Below, piece after piece: positions 46,250-56,527 of a stretch of 64,000 nt of DNA. Each line of letters begins with the position of its first letter. Positions within the stretch are counted from its first letter, which is position 1. The stretch is from Porphyridium purpureum (lineage: Eukaryota > Rhodophyta > Bangiophyceae > Porphyridiales > Porphyridiaceae). The notes below the pieces were generated by a model that was not told where the DNA came from, searched no databases, and saw nothing but the letters and a program-made list of their open reading frames with translations. The translations under genes were made by a program, and so were the position numbers. The stretch is from the NCBI GenBank assembly GCA_008690995.1, contig VRMN01000018.1, positions 107,001 through 171,000 on the forward strand. The letters run 5' to 3'.

Positions 46250-48670
46250 TTACATCACATCGCTGCTACTTTTCCGCGGCTGGCCTGCCGCTCTAGTGTT
46301 CGGCACTTTGCGATTGCAGCGACTTCGCGCTATTCTAGCTGCTGCCAACCGTTCGCGAATTTGGTCTGCTGTTTGACCGTCTCCGGAATACGCACTCCCG
46401 AGTCGCTGTTTCATGCTTTCAAGCTCATGCCCATGCACACCTGGCGTGCGTAAAACCGTTCGAACAGTACCATTGTTCTGATCAAAAGCCGCACTTTGAC
46501 AAGGTGCATTTGCAAGCACTATGTCCTCCTTCTCATCCGCAGACCTGCGGGATGTCACAATGCGAGCCACCACCAAACGCTTACGAATAAGCGTCACTTT
46601 GTTTCTAATTTCTTCCACCGTACGCGCTCTCTTCACACGTCGATCTGGTGGAATCTCGAACGGTCGCATCATGCCTGCATCACTATCAGTGGCGCCATCT
46701 GTGTGCAATTCATCAGCCTCGAAATTTTGTGTTGAAAGGTCGACGGTGTTCGCCGACTTTTCACTTTTGACTTCTAAATCCACGCACCGCAGGTAGTCTT
46801 CCATGTAGGCAAGCATTTCGTTGACCACGTGGATGGGGAGCAATGCACTGTCGGCGTGGCCGCCGCCGTTCCTAGCCCGCATCGCATCCAGTATAACCTT
46901 TCCAAGCACAGAATAAGAAACGTCATCGGCAGCCGACAAGCCGCTGCCTTTTGATATCTGCAACGCTCGAAACAAGCAGACGGCCTCTTCAAATCGCTCC
47001 ACTGCACTCAGCACCGACATGTACGCATTCGTTACCGACGCATGAGCGACATGCTTGTGCGAAAACGCGTCAAAAAGTTGGGAACAAATGTCAAGGCGAC
47101 CGAGTCGGCCAAATGACCGGATGAAATTTGTCGTCAAATAGGACGCACATTTGGCGTTCAATGCATCACCAATATCTCCACCAAAGACGAGCGCCAGCAG
47201 AGATGACACGCGGTCCTCCTTGACGCTCTGCTCGATCAGCGCCTCGTACGCAAATGCGTATAACAAGCCGGACTCATGGACTCCTTCTTGTGTCGAATCT
47301 GCGCATAGTGCTTCAAAATGACATTCCTGGACCACTCGCAAAGCCACATCAAGACGCCCAGCTTGACAGGCGAGGTACGTCATGTAACTTGCTAAAATGT
47401 TATCGTCAATCTTCCAGTGATCAAACACGAGCTGCGCACAAGCCCCTGCTTCCTTTTCACGCGCCGTGAGGCGGCCCTCCAGGACGCTAGCGTATAGTGC
47501 ATGAAAATAGGCTCGCAGAAGGCGCAGCCGGTTCCGCTCGGCTGAGCAAAGGAACTTCGTACTGGTTAGAATCTCGCTCAATCGAAAAAGTCGATCATCA
47601 AGCGGCTGTTTGGCGGTTACAGCAGACATACTGGCCTGGACGTATTCGCGCAGCTGTCGTTCATGCAGAACGTAGCCTAGTCGACAGATGTGACGCATAT
47701 GAGCACGTGCTGCGGCAAAGTCAGACGCGCGGATGCAAGCTGACACCAGTAAGTGCAGCGCGTACGTGTCTGGGGTGATGCCGAGTTTCTTGTACTGGCG
47801 CGCAATCCACTTGGCCTCAACGTCATCGCATGTGATGACACAGATCCAGATTCCCTGACTGAGTACATTTTCAACCAGATCCGTCGGAGCCACTGCGGCC
47901 AGAGCAGTCATGCGATGCTTTTTCCAGGTCTCAACCGCAGCCTCAGTCTTCCGTCGGCGCATAAAAAATTTCACAAGTGCATAGAAGGTGGAGACGTCTG
48001 GCGCGGAATCATGCCCTGTCGGTATGTCATGGTCGATTTCGTCGGTAAAAGATAGCAGCTGCGAAGGCATCTGATCTTCGCGCTGGCTGAATTGCAGCTC
48101 GATCATACGATTCAGCGCAAGAATCATGTTCACTTTGCGAGGCGTATGCTGAGCCAGAGCGAGAAAATGCATCATGACGCGCCAGTTGAGCGAAACATTG
48201 TACGCGCGTGCACGCTGCAGCATGCGCAAGGCAAAAGCCAGTCTCACACGTGGTGGCGCACGGGGCATGCGCCTGGCTAGTCTGAGCGACAAGTCCAAAG
48301 TCGCTCCATCAAACGGTGTGTCGGCACTATCCAACAGCTCCACCAGTTTGCCATGTGCATTCGCCACATCGGTAGCGGTCATGGACGCATAACCTGTAAG
48401 GGCCAACTTGAGACTCATGTTGATTTCCTTCGTGGAGAAAAACGACCCAAGACCGTGCACGCTGCGCCGTGTCAACGTAGTACCTTGGCTCATCCTGTCG
48501 AGCGTTCGAGCTCCAAGATCGTGGTGGGGCCGCATCGCAGAAAAGCAACTGAAACAGTTCCACCCCCATCGGCAGTCTTCAGAGGAACCAGGAAAGCCAC
48601 GTGCACGTCTACCCGTCGACATCGCCAGCGCAGGCAGGCACAAGCGGAACGCGTTCATCCTTCCCGCCAT
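46250..48670 (-). CDS. PPR-like organelle RNA-binding protein
   Basis: Likely pentatricopeptide-repeat-type helical protein involved in organelle RNA metabolism. The 806-residue product has helix-pair repeats such as APDVSTFYALVKFFMRRRKT, ITPDTYALHLLVSACIRASD, LASYMTYLACQAGRLDVALR and SVTNAYMSVLSAVERFEEAV. These match the PPR pattern of a tyrosine/threonine-containing first helix and a second A-helix. The leader (MAGRMNAFRLCLPALAMSTGRR) is Arg-rich with an early Phe. The C-terminal third has basic segments (EEIRNKVTLIRKRLVVARIV; QIRERLAAARIARSR) containing a repeated IRxRLxxARI motif. Start ATG 48670 is the first in frame. No DYW or SMR domain is visible. Confidence 0.7.
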   Translation of the reverse strand: MAGRMNAFRLCLPALAMSTGRRARGFPGSSEDCRWGWNCFSCFSAMRPHHDLGARTLDRMSQGTTLTRRSVHGLGSFFSTKEINMSLKLALTGYASMTATDVANAHGKLVELLDSADTPFDGATLDLSLRLARRMPRAPPRVRLAFALRMLQRARAYNVSLNWRVMMHFLALAQHTPRKVNMILALNRMIELQFSQREDQMPSQLLSFTDEIDHDIPTGHDSAPDVSTFYALVKFFMRRRKTEAAVETWKKHRMTALAAVAPTDLVENVLSQGIWICVITCDDVEAKWIARQYKKLGITPDTYALHLLVSACIRASDFAAARAHMRHICRLGYVLHERQLREYVQASMSAVTAKQPLDDRLFRLSEILTSTKFLCSAERNRLRLLRAYFHALYASVLEGRLTAREKEAGACAQLVFDHWKIDDNILASYMTYLACQAGRLDVALRVVQECHFEALCADSTQEGVHESGLLYAFAYEALIEQSVKEDRVSSLLALVFGGDIGDALNAKCASYLTTNFIRSFGRLGRLDICSQLFDAFSHKHVAHASVTNAYMSVLSAVERFEEAVCLFRALQISKGSGLSAADDVSYSVLGKVILDAMRARNGGGHADSALLPIHVVNEMLAYMEDYLRCVDLEVKSEKSANTVDLSTQNFEADELHTDGATDSDAGMMRPFEIPPDRRVKRARTVEEIRNKVTLIRKRLVVARIVTSRRSADEKEDIVLANAPCQSAAFDQNNGTVRTVLRTPGVHGHELESMKQRLGSAYSGDGQTADQIRERLAAARIARSRCNRKVPNTRAAGQPRKSSSDVM

Positions 48671-49968
48671 GGGTCGCCATCGGTGAGGTTTCACTCGGTT
48701 GAGCGTCGGACTGTGCCTCGCTTTCGACGCCACTTCAGTGAAGCGGCTTTGTGCGGCCTGAAGGCACGCGCGCGCTCACTTCCGTGGCGGTTTCGCTGCC
48801 TCTGTCGGCCCTTGGTGTTCTCTTCTCTTTCGTGGAAACTCTCCGCGGCGGTTTGACGGTTAACGCCGTGAAGGTCGCATTGGCTTACGTGCAGCGTGCA
48901 GAAGAAGAGATACATATCACTGTGGACAGGGAGCTGGTGGAATTGGCACGTTGGCTCGTGCACGTTAGCTAGGGATGCTGCTGACTCGGAAATTACCCCG
49001 TCGCGCTCGTGGCGGGAAGTCGCTTGGCGCGCTTACCCGGACGCACGTTCTGGTCACCGATCCTGTTGTGTGCAAGAACGTGCTCAACTTGCCAAGGGCC
49101 TCAACCTCCTGGATAGCACATTTGATGAGGCCCTGCGTGAGTTGCGAGCGTCAACAGACCAGAATAATGCCTGGATCAAATTTTCGATGCGAATTCTCAG
49201 TCCACCTAGAGCGAACTCGTGAGCATGGAACCTCATGAGAAACACGTCTCGTTCATGTGTGCGCGCCATTTCGCGAATCTGAACCAATGCGACGTAGCGG
49301 TTGCGCGTGAACGTACAAGGCCTCCGAATCGGCGGGGGATGACCGACGCCCAGACCCCGCGCACACCACTCTTTGAATGCGCCACAAACCGACACTTACC
49401 CGACAAGCGACGGCGCCGATGCGCTGCCTACCGATGCGACCACCACGCGGCGGCTGCGGCGGCTGGACCAGGCGCGGACGCCGCGACATTCCCGTCACGA
49501 GCACTTCCGCGACGCACGACACGAACATATCGTGCCGACGTGCGACCGCCTGCTCATCGGCGAGTCCACGCACGCCGCGGAATCGGCCTCATCGCATCTG
49601 GCTTGCCGCTCGCCCGCACCCTGGCTCGCCACCACGTTCACGAACCGGTTCACCGGTTTAAACGGTTTATTAGACCGCGAGTCGAAAGAGTAGAGGTACA
49701 GTCTGTCGTTACGGTACGGTGGTGATTTTTTGAATAGAATCGGCAGAGGTACAGTTACAACGGATACGAGTCCGTTAAAAAAAAACCGGCGCGGTTGAAG
49801 CGAGCCGGAAAGGTGCGAGAGGGAAGAGAGGGAAGAGAGAGCGAGAGAGAGAGAGAAAGAGGATGAAGTGACGGCGGTGGTGGTGAGTTGTAAGGGACGT
49901 GGGTTGGGAACAAAGGAAGGTGGGGAGGGTGAGTGGAATAGGAAGTTGGGCCAGAACGCGCAGGCAGC
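48671..49968. other. 1.3 kb region without a confident gene
   Basis: Between the PPR-like gene and 6PGDH. On the plus strand, 48790-48970 reads as VKVALAYVQRAEEEIHITVD ... and 49080-49222 as QLAKGLNLLDSTFDEALREL ... in a different frame. Both look protein-like, but neither has an ATG and no canonical splice pair joins them, so a small spliced gene is possible but unproven. The right part holds 6PGDH promoter elements: CCGGTT repeats at 49645-49670, TTTATTAG, and two AGAGGTACAGT copies. Confidence 0.3.
49692..49755 (+). promoter_or_regulatory. Direct repeats of AGAGGTACAGT upstream of 6PGDH
   Basis: Identical 11-mers at 49692-49702 and 49745-49755, 53 bp apart, both in the same orientation (reverse complement of CTGTACCT). 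They lie 215-277 bp before the 6PGDH ATG. Confidence 0.5.
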
Positions 49969-50523
49969 ATGGGCGAGGCGGTGGGAGACTTTGGCCTGAT
50001 CGGGCTGGCGGTGATGGGGCAGAATCTGGTGCTGAACATGAACGACCATGGGTTCACGGTGGTCGTGTTCAACCGCACCGTGTCCAAGGTGGACGCGTTT
50101 CTGGATAACGAGGCAAAGGGCACGCAGGTGGTGGGCGCGCACTCGATCGCAGAGTTCTGCGCAAAGCTCAAGCGCCCGCGCCGCTGCATGCTGCTTGTCA
50201 AGGCGGGCTCGGCCGTCGACGACTTTATCGAGCTGTTGCTGCCGCACCTGGAGCAGGGCGACGTCATCATCGACGGAGGGAACTCGAACTATAACGACTC
50301 GGAGCGTAGGACTAAGTACGTGGAGAGCAAGGGTCTGTTGTTTGTTGGCACGGGCGTATCGGGTGGTGAGGAAGGCGCGCGGTACGGCCCGTCGCTCATG
50401 CCCGGCGGCAGCGCCGCCGCGTGGCCGACAATCCAGAGTATTTTCCAGAGCGTAGCGGCCAAGTCGGACGACGAGCCGTGCTGTGACTGGGTCGGCGACG
50501 GCGGCGCGGGTCACTATGTGAAG

Positions 50524-50564
<41 letters not shown>

Positions 50565-51426
50565 TTGCGAGGCTTACTCGCTGCTGAAGAATGTCGCGGG
50601 CTGCTCGCATGAGGAGATCGCGTCCATCTTTGCGGAATGGAACAAGACAGAGCTTGACTCGTACCTCATTGAGATCACCGCAAACATCTTGGCGCACAAG
50701 GACGAAGATGGCTCGCCGATGGTCGACAAGATTCTCGACAAGGCAGGCCAGAAAGGCACGGGCAAGTGGACGGTCGAGTCATCGCTAGACAATGCCGTGC
50801 CAGTTACGCTGATCGCCGAGGCCGTGTTTGCGCGCCAGCTCTCAGCCATGAAAGACGAGCGCGTCGCGGCGTCGAGCCAGCTGGCTGGGCCCAAGGCCGC
50901 GTACAAGATCGGCAACAAGGACGAGTACATTGAGTCAGTGCGTCAAGCGCTGTACGCCTCGAAAATCTGCTCGTACGCGCAGGGATACATGTTGCTGCGT
51001 GAGGCTGCCAAGGAATATTCCTGGAAGCTGAACCTGCCAGCCATTGCGCTCATGTGGCGTGGCGGCTGCATCATCCGCAGCAAGTTCCTGGCCAACATTC
51101 GTGACGCATTCACGAACAAGCCGGACCTGCTCAACCTGCTGCTGGATGACTTTTTCAAGCAAGCCGTGGACAAGGCTCAGTCTGGCTGGCGTGAAGCGGT
51201 TGCTTCGGCTGCATATTCGGGCGTGCCCGTACCAGCTTTCTCTACGGCGCTGAGTTTCTACGACGGATACAGGACCGCGGTGCTTCCAGCGAATATCCTA
51301 CAGGCGCAGCGTGATTACTTTGGCGCGCACATGTACGAGCGAACGGACAAGCCGCGCGGTGAGTGGTTCCACACCAACTGGACTGGCACCGGAGGAAACA
51401 TCACGTCTTCCACGTACAATGCGTAA
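49969..51426 (+). CDS. 6-phosphogluconate dehydrogenase, decarboxylating
   Basis: NADP-dependent third enzyme of the oxidative pentose phosphate pathway. The 485-residue product shows GLAVMGQNLVLNMNDHGF, VVVFNRT, the GGNSNYND loop, GVSGGEEGARYGPSLMPGG and the catalytic Lys in GHYVKMVHNGIEYGDMQ. It continues with GQKGTGKW and the C-terminal tail YERTDKPRGEWFHTNWTG. Length is normal. There is no transit peptide (MGEAVGDFGLIGL), so it is probably the cytosolic form. ATG 49969 opens directly into the Rossmann fold. A dinucleotide-rich GAGA stretch lies in the 5' UTR. Confidence 0.97.
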
Positions 51427-51620
51427 AACGATTGTGAAGAAATAGATGACTTCGAGACTGGGCCACGGGCCTTGTCGGAAAGACCGTTTCTCGAATCGAG
51501 CCGTGCTCATGGTAATAAGTAGCTCATCCGTTCAGGCTTCCCTTTTTGTATGTCAAATCCACTATCAATAGAAGGACAAGGTAAACAAGTGAAAGCGAGT
51601 CCAATTCGACGACTCGCCAA

Positions 51621-52622
51621 CTACGGTCGGTACGAAGCATGAGCCTGCTCTTCGGTCCTCTGTACCTGCTTCCACTTGGCAGCAAAGACATCGCCCGCTC
51701 GGTGTCCGCCTTGCGCCACCCAGGATTCATACCCATTCAATGGTTGCACGTCACGACCACTCTGGTCTCTGTACAAGCCCGTCTTGCGCTTCTCATGGTC
51801 CTCCGCATAAGGCCAGCCGGGCACGATGGAGTTTGGCTCTGGATACAAAAAGTACACCACCGACAAGCGCGTTTGCGTCGCGAGATTCACCCGGTGAACG
51901 GGAGAATGAGTCTTGCCCTGCGAGACGGCTTCGGCAAAGTCACCGACCAGAACCAGAAATTCAGCCGCGTCGGGCGCACATTCGCACGCCATCCAGGTCT
52001 GCGTGTGCCTATCGAGCAGCTGCAAATCGGCCATGCGGGAGCCGCAGATCAACGTGAGAAGATTCCAGTCCGTATGTGGACCGTTGCCCGTCACACTTGT
52101 CGGCTGCGATGATGACGAGGTCCCAAGATACCGAAATGTTTTGCAGAACGAAACCGACGAGTCCCCTCGCAGGTCCGCGAGCGTGCCAGACTTGCGGAGA
52201 CATGACTCGATCCAAGCGGCCAGCGCACAAGCCACGTGAGCCACGTCTCTGAGGTACTCCGTATAGACGCCGCGGTTCTGCGTCGGCAGAAATCGATCTG
52301 GCTCTTGCAGGTAAGGAGCTACAGCCGCTCGGCTATCGGCCCAGTTCCCATGAAACGAAAAGGACTCTCTGTTTTCAAACTGTTCGGCGGATGCCGAGGC
52401 GTCCCCGGCTTGCTCGTATCCAACGATACCTTGCTGCGAGCGGAGTGTGTGCTTGACATGGCTGGGCTCCGCAAAGAACCGCGACAACTCTTCCAACAAA
52501 GCCAACGCTTTCGCCGTCAAGTGTGGGACGTCTGTGAGAATGAACGCACCCGTGCACTGGAGCGCCGTAAGCAAGTCGGCATCCTCATGTGCCTGCACGG
52601 CGTGCCAAGAAAAGCGCTGCAT
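51621..52622 (-). CDS. 2-oxoglutarate/Fe(II) oxygenase, isopenicillin-N-synthase-like
   Basis: Non-haem iron oxygenase of unknown substrate. The 333-residue product carries the iron facial triad, H-x-D in GPHTDWNLLTLI and the distal His in SPVHRVNLA. The 2OG-binding Arg is in TRLSVVYFLYP (R-x-S). The N-terminal region (FSWHAVQAHEDADLLTALQ, ELSRFFAEP) matches the DIOX_N helix. All catalytic residues are intact. Start ATG 52622 is required by the DIOX_N alignment. It overlaps the end of the upstream same-strand ORF by 38 bp. It converges with 6PGDH. Confidence 0.85.
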   Translation of the reverse strand: MQRFSWHAVQAHEDADLLTALQCTGAFILTDVPHLTAKALALLEELSRFFAEPSHVKHTLRSQQGIVGYEQAGDASASAEQFENRESFSFHGNWADSRAAVAPYLQEPDRFLPTQNRGVYTEYLRDVAHVACALAAWIESCLRKSGTLADLRGDSSVSFCKTFRYLGTSSSSQPTSVTGNGPHTDWNLLTLICGSRMADLQLLDRHTQTWMACECAPDAAEFLVLVGDFAEAVSQGKTHSPVHRVNLATQTRLSVVYFLYPEPNSIVPGWPYAEDHEKRKTGLYRDQSGRDVQPLNGYESWVAQGGHRAGDVFAAKWKQVQRTEEQAHASYRP

Positions 52623-53151
52623 TCCAAGCGCGCTGTAGCCGGCTTGCAAGGACCAGGCGCCTAGTGAGGCGAAGCTCGCGGTACAAAGGCTCGAACACGT
52701 CGGCGGACCAGGCACTCAAAATTCTGCTGTCCGACGGAACCGAAAGCGCGCAAAATACACTGGTCAGCAACACACAGAGAGCGGCTTCCGCAACTTGTTG
52801 TCGTTCATCTGTCACAAGAATCACGTACAAAAAGGTGTCTAAAATCGCTCGCGCCACGGCGCCTCGGCGTACCGTGTCGTGCTCCTGCTCAAAATCTCGC
52901 AAATATCCCAGCGCTAGTGTTGAACATAGTTTGCCGGCGCGTGCGTCTGACAGGAGCAACGCAACCGACTCGCCGCCCCATGCAGCGTCAGATTTGGCAC
53001 CAGCGCCACCGCGCGCTCCTCTGCTGCGCGAAACGTGAATCTCCGGACCAGGAGACTCCTCGTCAACTTTGACTCGCTGGCTCAGCGTAAGCGCATCAAG
53101 AGCGTCTCGCGAGCGCGGGAATTGTGTGATCTGCCTGCTGGCTTGCTCCAT
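52585..53151 (-). CDS. Hypothetical helical protein overlapping the 2OG oxygenase gene
   Basis: Not recognised. An ATG at 53151 gives 188 residues. The N-terminal 80 are charged. The middle is helical and regular (LCSTLALGYLRDFEQEH, ARAILDTFLYVILVTDERQ, EAALCVLLTSVFCAL). The C-terminus is Arg/Leu/Ala-rich and overlaps the start of the downstream oxygenase in another frame. The central segment is more protein-like than the surrounding noise. It could be a separate gene, or an N-terminal part of a longer protein joined to the oxygenase by an unseen splice. Confidence 0.45.
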   Translation of the reverse strand: MEQASRQITQFPRSRDALDALTLSQRVKVDEESPGPEIHVSRSRGARGGAGAKSDAAWGGESVALLLSDARAGKLCSTLALGYLRDFEQEHDTVRRGAVARAILDTFLYVILVTDERQQVAEAALCVLLTSVFCALSVPSDSRILSAWSADVFEPLYRELRLTRRLVLASRLQRAWNAALFLARRAGT

Positions 53152-53793
53152 GTGCGAGGTGCAGAAAGCAAAGTGTCCCTATCGTGACAAAAAAAAAGAG
53201 GAGACTCTGCGTCTTCGCGCATGGGAAGAACCGGAAAAGGCCACAGGGAGTGCACGTCTGCTGGAGATGGTGGGCTGCCCGTACGTCGATGCATCTGGTC
53301 CGAAAAAAACAAAAAACACCGCGTTTTATTGCATTCTCGGAGCTTATCAGTAAAGTTGTCCCTGCCTTCCACAACTAGCGATTCATTCACGAGACCAACG
53401 TCGACCTGACAGACTAGTGACCACGACCCACGCAGGCCGAGGGAGTAACAAGTGGTTGCACTGCTATCGGCGGCAAATGGAGAAGAAGGAAGCAAGATGA
53501 AAGAAAAAGAAAATGAAGGAACTGAACGATCACGCCACGCCAGCTTTAATCTCATTCGAGGCCGGCCTTTTGGGACTGGTCTCAAGAAGCAACGAGATCA
53601 CACCGCGCGACGGAGTGCTCACTCTCCACGTTTGGGAAACTCCCCCCAAGAGAAAGTAAAATCAAACAAAGCGCACTATCACAGCAGTCCATTCCCCCAG
53701 CCCGCCACGTCGGCTCGTCGGCACGATCCACGCTAGACGCGGATCGTGCTCGCCCACGTGACCATGGGAGCCTGTCCCAAACGTGCAGAGCGC
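53152..53793. other. Gene-free region between hypothetical gene and profilin
   Basis: About 640 bp. It carries TTTTATTGCATT at 53323-53334, shared with 56982-56993 upstream of the FNR/DnaJ gene. No ORF is supported. Confidence 0.45.
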
Positions 53794-54234
53794 TTAGAAC
53801 GAGTTCTCGAACATGTAGTCAGCGACCTTGCCCATCTCCATGTTTGCCTTGTTGAAGGAGGCGCCGTTGCTGTACGCCGGATCGTGGCAGCCGATGATCA
53901 GGGCCTGGGCGGTGCGGTAGATGATGATACCCTGGGCGCTCTTGCCCTCCTCCTTGCAGCGTCCCTGCAGGGTTGGCACACCGCCATCGTCGTCGTCGAC
54001 CTCAGCGCGCGTGAACGCGTACTGCTGGCCGGCCACCTTGAATCCGCCCGAGCTGAGCTGCGTGTTGATTGTGTCTGCGTCTCCGCCCAGCAGCTGCGCC
54101 AACCGCGCGGCCTCATCCGGCAGCACCGTGTACCCGGGCGACGCCGCCCACGTCGATCCGTCGTGTCCGACGATCGCCGCGTAGCAAAAGCCTGCGCCCA
54201 GCAGGTTCTGGTCCACGTACGTCTGCCACGACAT
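53794..54234 (-). CDS. Profilin
   Basis: Actin-monomer-binding protein. The 146-residue product begins MSWQTYVDQNLLG, the usual profilin opening, with Trp/Tyr of the poly-proline-binding face. It continues YAAIVGHDGSTWAASPGYTV, the acidic loop EVDDDDGG, SAQGIIIYRTAQALIIG and the terminal helix MGKVADYMFENSF. All of this fits profilin; the acidic DDDD insertion makes it slightly longer than plant forms. ATG 54234 is chosen because homology starts there; the open frame extends upstream without a good start. Confidence 0.95.
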   Translation of the reverse strand: MSWQTYVDQNLLGAGFCYAAIVGHDGSTWAASPGYTVLPDEAARLAQLLGGDADTINTQLSSGGFKVAGQQYAFTRAEVDDDDGGVPTLQGRCKEEGKSAQGIIIYRTAQALIIGCHDPAYSNGASFNKANMEMGKVADYMFENSF

Positions 54235-54415
54235 CTTTCCTCTTCCTCCTCCTTCCCTCCTGCACACACACCCTCACTCCCCGTCTCGATCCTTCTCCTT
54301 CTCTCCTCTCTCCCTCTCTCTCTCACTCTCTCAGTCTCTCTCAACCTGTTCCAGTCTGCTTCTCACCTACATAAAAGTCCTGATTCTCTTCTTGTTGCCG
54401 ACAGTCAAACACGCG

Positions 54416-54423
54416 CTGTACCT
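54416..54423 (+). promoter_or_regulatory. CTGTACCT element
   Basis: Exact octamer copy 182 bp upstream of the profilin ATG, within the sequence CTGTACCTCCT. Confidence 0.35.
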
Positions 54424-54790
54424 CCTGCCTACAGGTGCTTGCATCTCTCAGTCCAAAATCCCCGCCTGTTCATGTTTTTGCGCACGTTTGTTTCGGTCTC
54501 TTGCTTCCAATATCCGCACGAACGCTATCAAAACACCCCCCGATTCGCGGCTCTTCCCTGGATTGGGATCGCTGACACCACCATCATCACTTCACAACAT
54601 CACAAGATACGACCGCCTGCATATGCACATCACACTACCATCCTGCCACCGTCATTCTCACAAAGAACAAACAAGCAGGGGGGGCGTTGTGCGTCAATGT
54701 GTGTGAGAGTGCAGACTCAGCACGGCGGACATGTTCATAAGAAAAATACGCCATCGCACTAGTAAAGCGCAACAACGAAATCAGTGTGTG

Positions 54791-54993
54791 CTGTACTTAG
54801 CTGTACTCATGCGTCGCTTGTTGGCTTGTGGGCTGGCGGGCTGGCGGGCTGGCTTATAATAAAAACGCACGTGCGTGGTATGAAAACCAGCGTGGCGGTT
54901 TTGGTTTGGTATTTTGCTGCGTGGCATGAATGAGTTGCGTGGAAGAGGCGCAGATTCAGGAAAAGGGAACGATAACTGTACATGGGTGTACAG
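54791..54993 (+). promoter_or_regulatory. GTAC elements and AT-rich box before the RING gene
   Basis: Two direct CTGTACT half-sites start 10 bp apart (54791, 54801). TTATAATAAAAAC, close to the CTATAATAAAAC box, is at 54854. A perfect 7-4-7 inverted repeat CTGTACA-TGGG-TGTACAG is at 54976-54993. Confidence 0.5.
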
Positions 54994-55414
54994 CTTGTCT
55001 GGTGCCGCTGCACGGCGTTCTATTTTTGGGGAGGAGGAAAGGGTTTTGGAGGGGTACAGGGGGTGAGGGAGGCGGGGTGGTGTCGGTCAGTGTTGTTGGG
55101 GTTTGCCGGGTTGGGTGGGTGGGACACGGCCCATGCTGCAGAGGTCGGTCGTCGCATTCAGTGCGCGCATCAGCGTCGTGGGTTGCACGCACCTGCACCC
55201 GTAACCGCACTCATACTCGCAGCGTTGTGGTTTGTCGGCACTCGCTCCGCCAGACACTTCAAGTCGGCGCCGCGCCCCGTGTAAAAAGGGCGGCCAGACG
55301 CAGGCTCGGGCCTGAGGCCTGTTTGGCGGGCGTGAGACGCTGCGAGACGGTGGAGACGTGTGCTCTAGCTTGAGGGGTCTCTGGTGCGCGCTCCGCGAAG
55401 AGTCGTGTCCGGTC

Positions 55415-56527
55415 ATGAACGTCGACCTCGAAGAGCAGCGGCAGAGGCTGCACGACATTGAGCAGGAGCGCCAGGACCGCGCGCTGGCCGAGGCGCTCGT
55501 ACAGCTGGAGGAGCAGCACCGTGGAGATGCTCAGGGCGGCACGGACGCGGCTGTGTCCAAGGGACGTGATGCGGGGACTACGGTGACCGACGCCATTTCG
55601 GCTGACGAGGCATACGCTGCCGACCTGCAGTACCAGGAGGACATGCTTGGCGCCGACATGTACCAAGAACGAGGCAGCTACTACGGCCCATCGACGCGAA
55701 AGCTGGCAAAGAGCAGGAAGGAGCTGCGCGCTGCTGACATGTACCGCGAAATGGTCGTCGAGGAACAAAGAAAGCAGGCCGGCGGCGCCAAACTTCGCGC
55801 TTCTTTGAAGAAGCTGCTTGGCGTTTCGAGCCGCGGTGAACGCGAGTCGGGCAGCAGCAGCAGCAAAGGCAACAGTACGCAGGCCAGGTATGCCGAGATT
55901 TTGAAGCAAAAGGATCGCGAGATACAAGAGGATCTTTGGGAGGAGCAGGAAGAGCTTGACCGCGTCCAGCGTGAGCAAGTTGACGAGCAGATGCGTAGAA
56001 ATGCGCTCAGGGGGCAGAGCTCGGAGTCTCATGAACCTTCGTCGTATAGTCTTGATATGAGAACGTCTCACTTGGCGGTGGCAGTGGACCCCATCCACGA
56101 ACAATATGCCGCGCGGCAGCGTGCGCAAGTGCTCGCCGAAGAAGTCGATCTCAGCTCGCTCATGCGCGCGGGCGAGGACGGCGAACTGTATCCCGTCGAC
56201 CCCAATGCCGCGGGCGGAGAGGATGATGAAGAGGTGGGCGGTGCCACGCAGGAGGAGATTGAGCAGCTGCCCGTTCGGCAGTACGTGCCGAAGCAGAACG
56301 GTAGCCGCAGTTCAGAAACGGCTGAAGATTCCTCTTCACAACCGACCTTGTCGTCTGGCGCGGGAGAAGAGCTGGGCACGCACAAGCAGTGCAGCATTTG
56401 CCTGACGGACTACGACGCCGGTGACACCATCCGCACGCTGAAATGCTTACACAACTACCACTCTGAGTGCGTGGACAGATGGCTCATTCAACGGCGGACG
56501 TGCCCTATTTGCAAGGACGCCATGTAA
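55415..56527 (+). CDS. RING-H2 ubiquitin ligase-like protein
   Basis: Probable E3 ubiquitin ligase. The 370-residue protein is mostly charged coiled-coil ([19 protein letters not shown] near the start; [20 protein letters not shown] at about 180). It ends in a complete RING-H2 finger: [19 protein letters not shown], then [13 protein letters not shown] and CPIC. The C3H2C3 pattern has spacing C-x2-C-x14-C-x1-H-x2-H-x2-C-x10-C-x2-C. No transmembrane segment is seen, so it is likely soluble. The open frame continues upstream of the first ATG (55415) without another. Confidence 0.88.
   Translation: MNVDLEEQRQRLHDIEQERQDRALAEALVQLEEQHRGDAQGGTDAAVSKGRDAGTTVTDAISADEAYAADLQYQEDMLGADMYQERGSYYGPSTRKLAKSRKELRAADMYREMVVEEQRKQAGGAKLRASLKKLLGVSSRGERESGSSSSKGNSTQARYAEILKQKDREIQEDLWEEQEELDRVQREQVDEQMRRNALRGQSSESHEPSSYSLDMRTSHLAVAVDPIHEQYAARQRAQVLAEEVDLSSLMRAGEDGELYPVDPNAAGGEDDEEVGGATQEEIEQLPVRQYVPKQNGSRSSETAEDSSSQPTLSSGAGEELGTHKQCSICLTDYDAGDTIRTLKCLHNYHSECVDRWLIQRRTCPICKDAM

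Larger units (their letters stand above)
54235..55414. other. 1.2 kb divergent region profilin / RING gene
   Basis: Contains pyrimidine-rich CTCTCT sequence near profilin, CTGTACCT at 54416-54423, two direct CTGTACT at 54791-54807, TTATAATAAAAAC at 54854-54866, and a perfect GTAC inverted repeat at 54976-54993. No ORF is supported. Confidence 0.5.

Noticed and set aside
49219-49725. 168-codon plus frame before 6PGDH
   Set aside because: Arg/His/Ala-rich, covers the promoter elements, no domain or conserved-looking segment.
49495-50697. 400-codon frame antisense to 6PGDH
   Set aside because: It is the mirror frame of a fully conserved enzyme in GC-rich DNA; the product is Arg/His/Leu-rich with no domain.
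10420-54993. Copper-response elements because of the GTAC core
   Set aside because: The core is only four bases and the flanks here (CTGTACCT) are not known to match; no copper gene is nearby.
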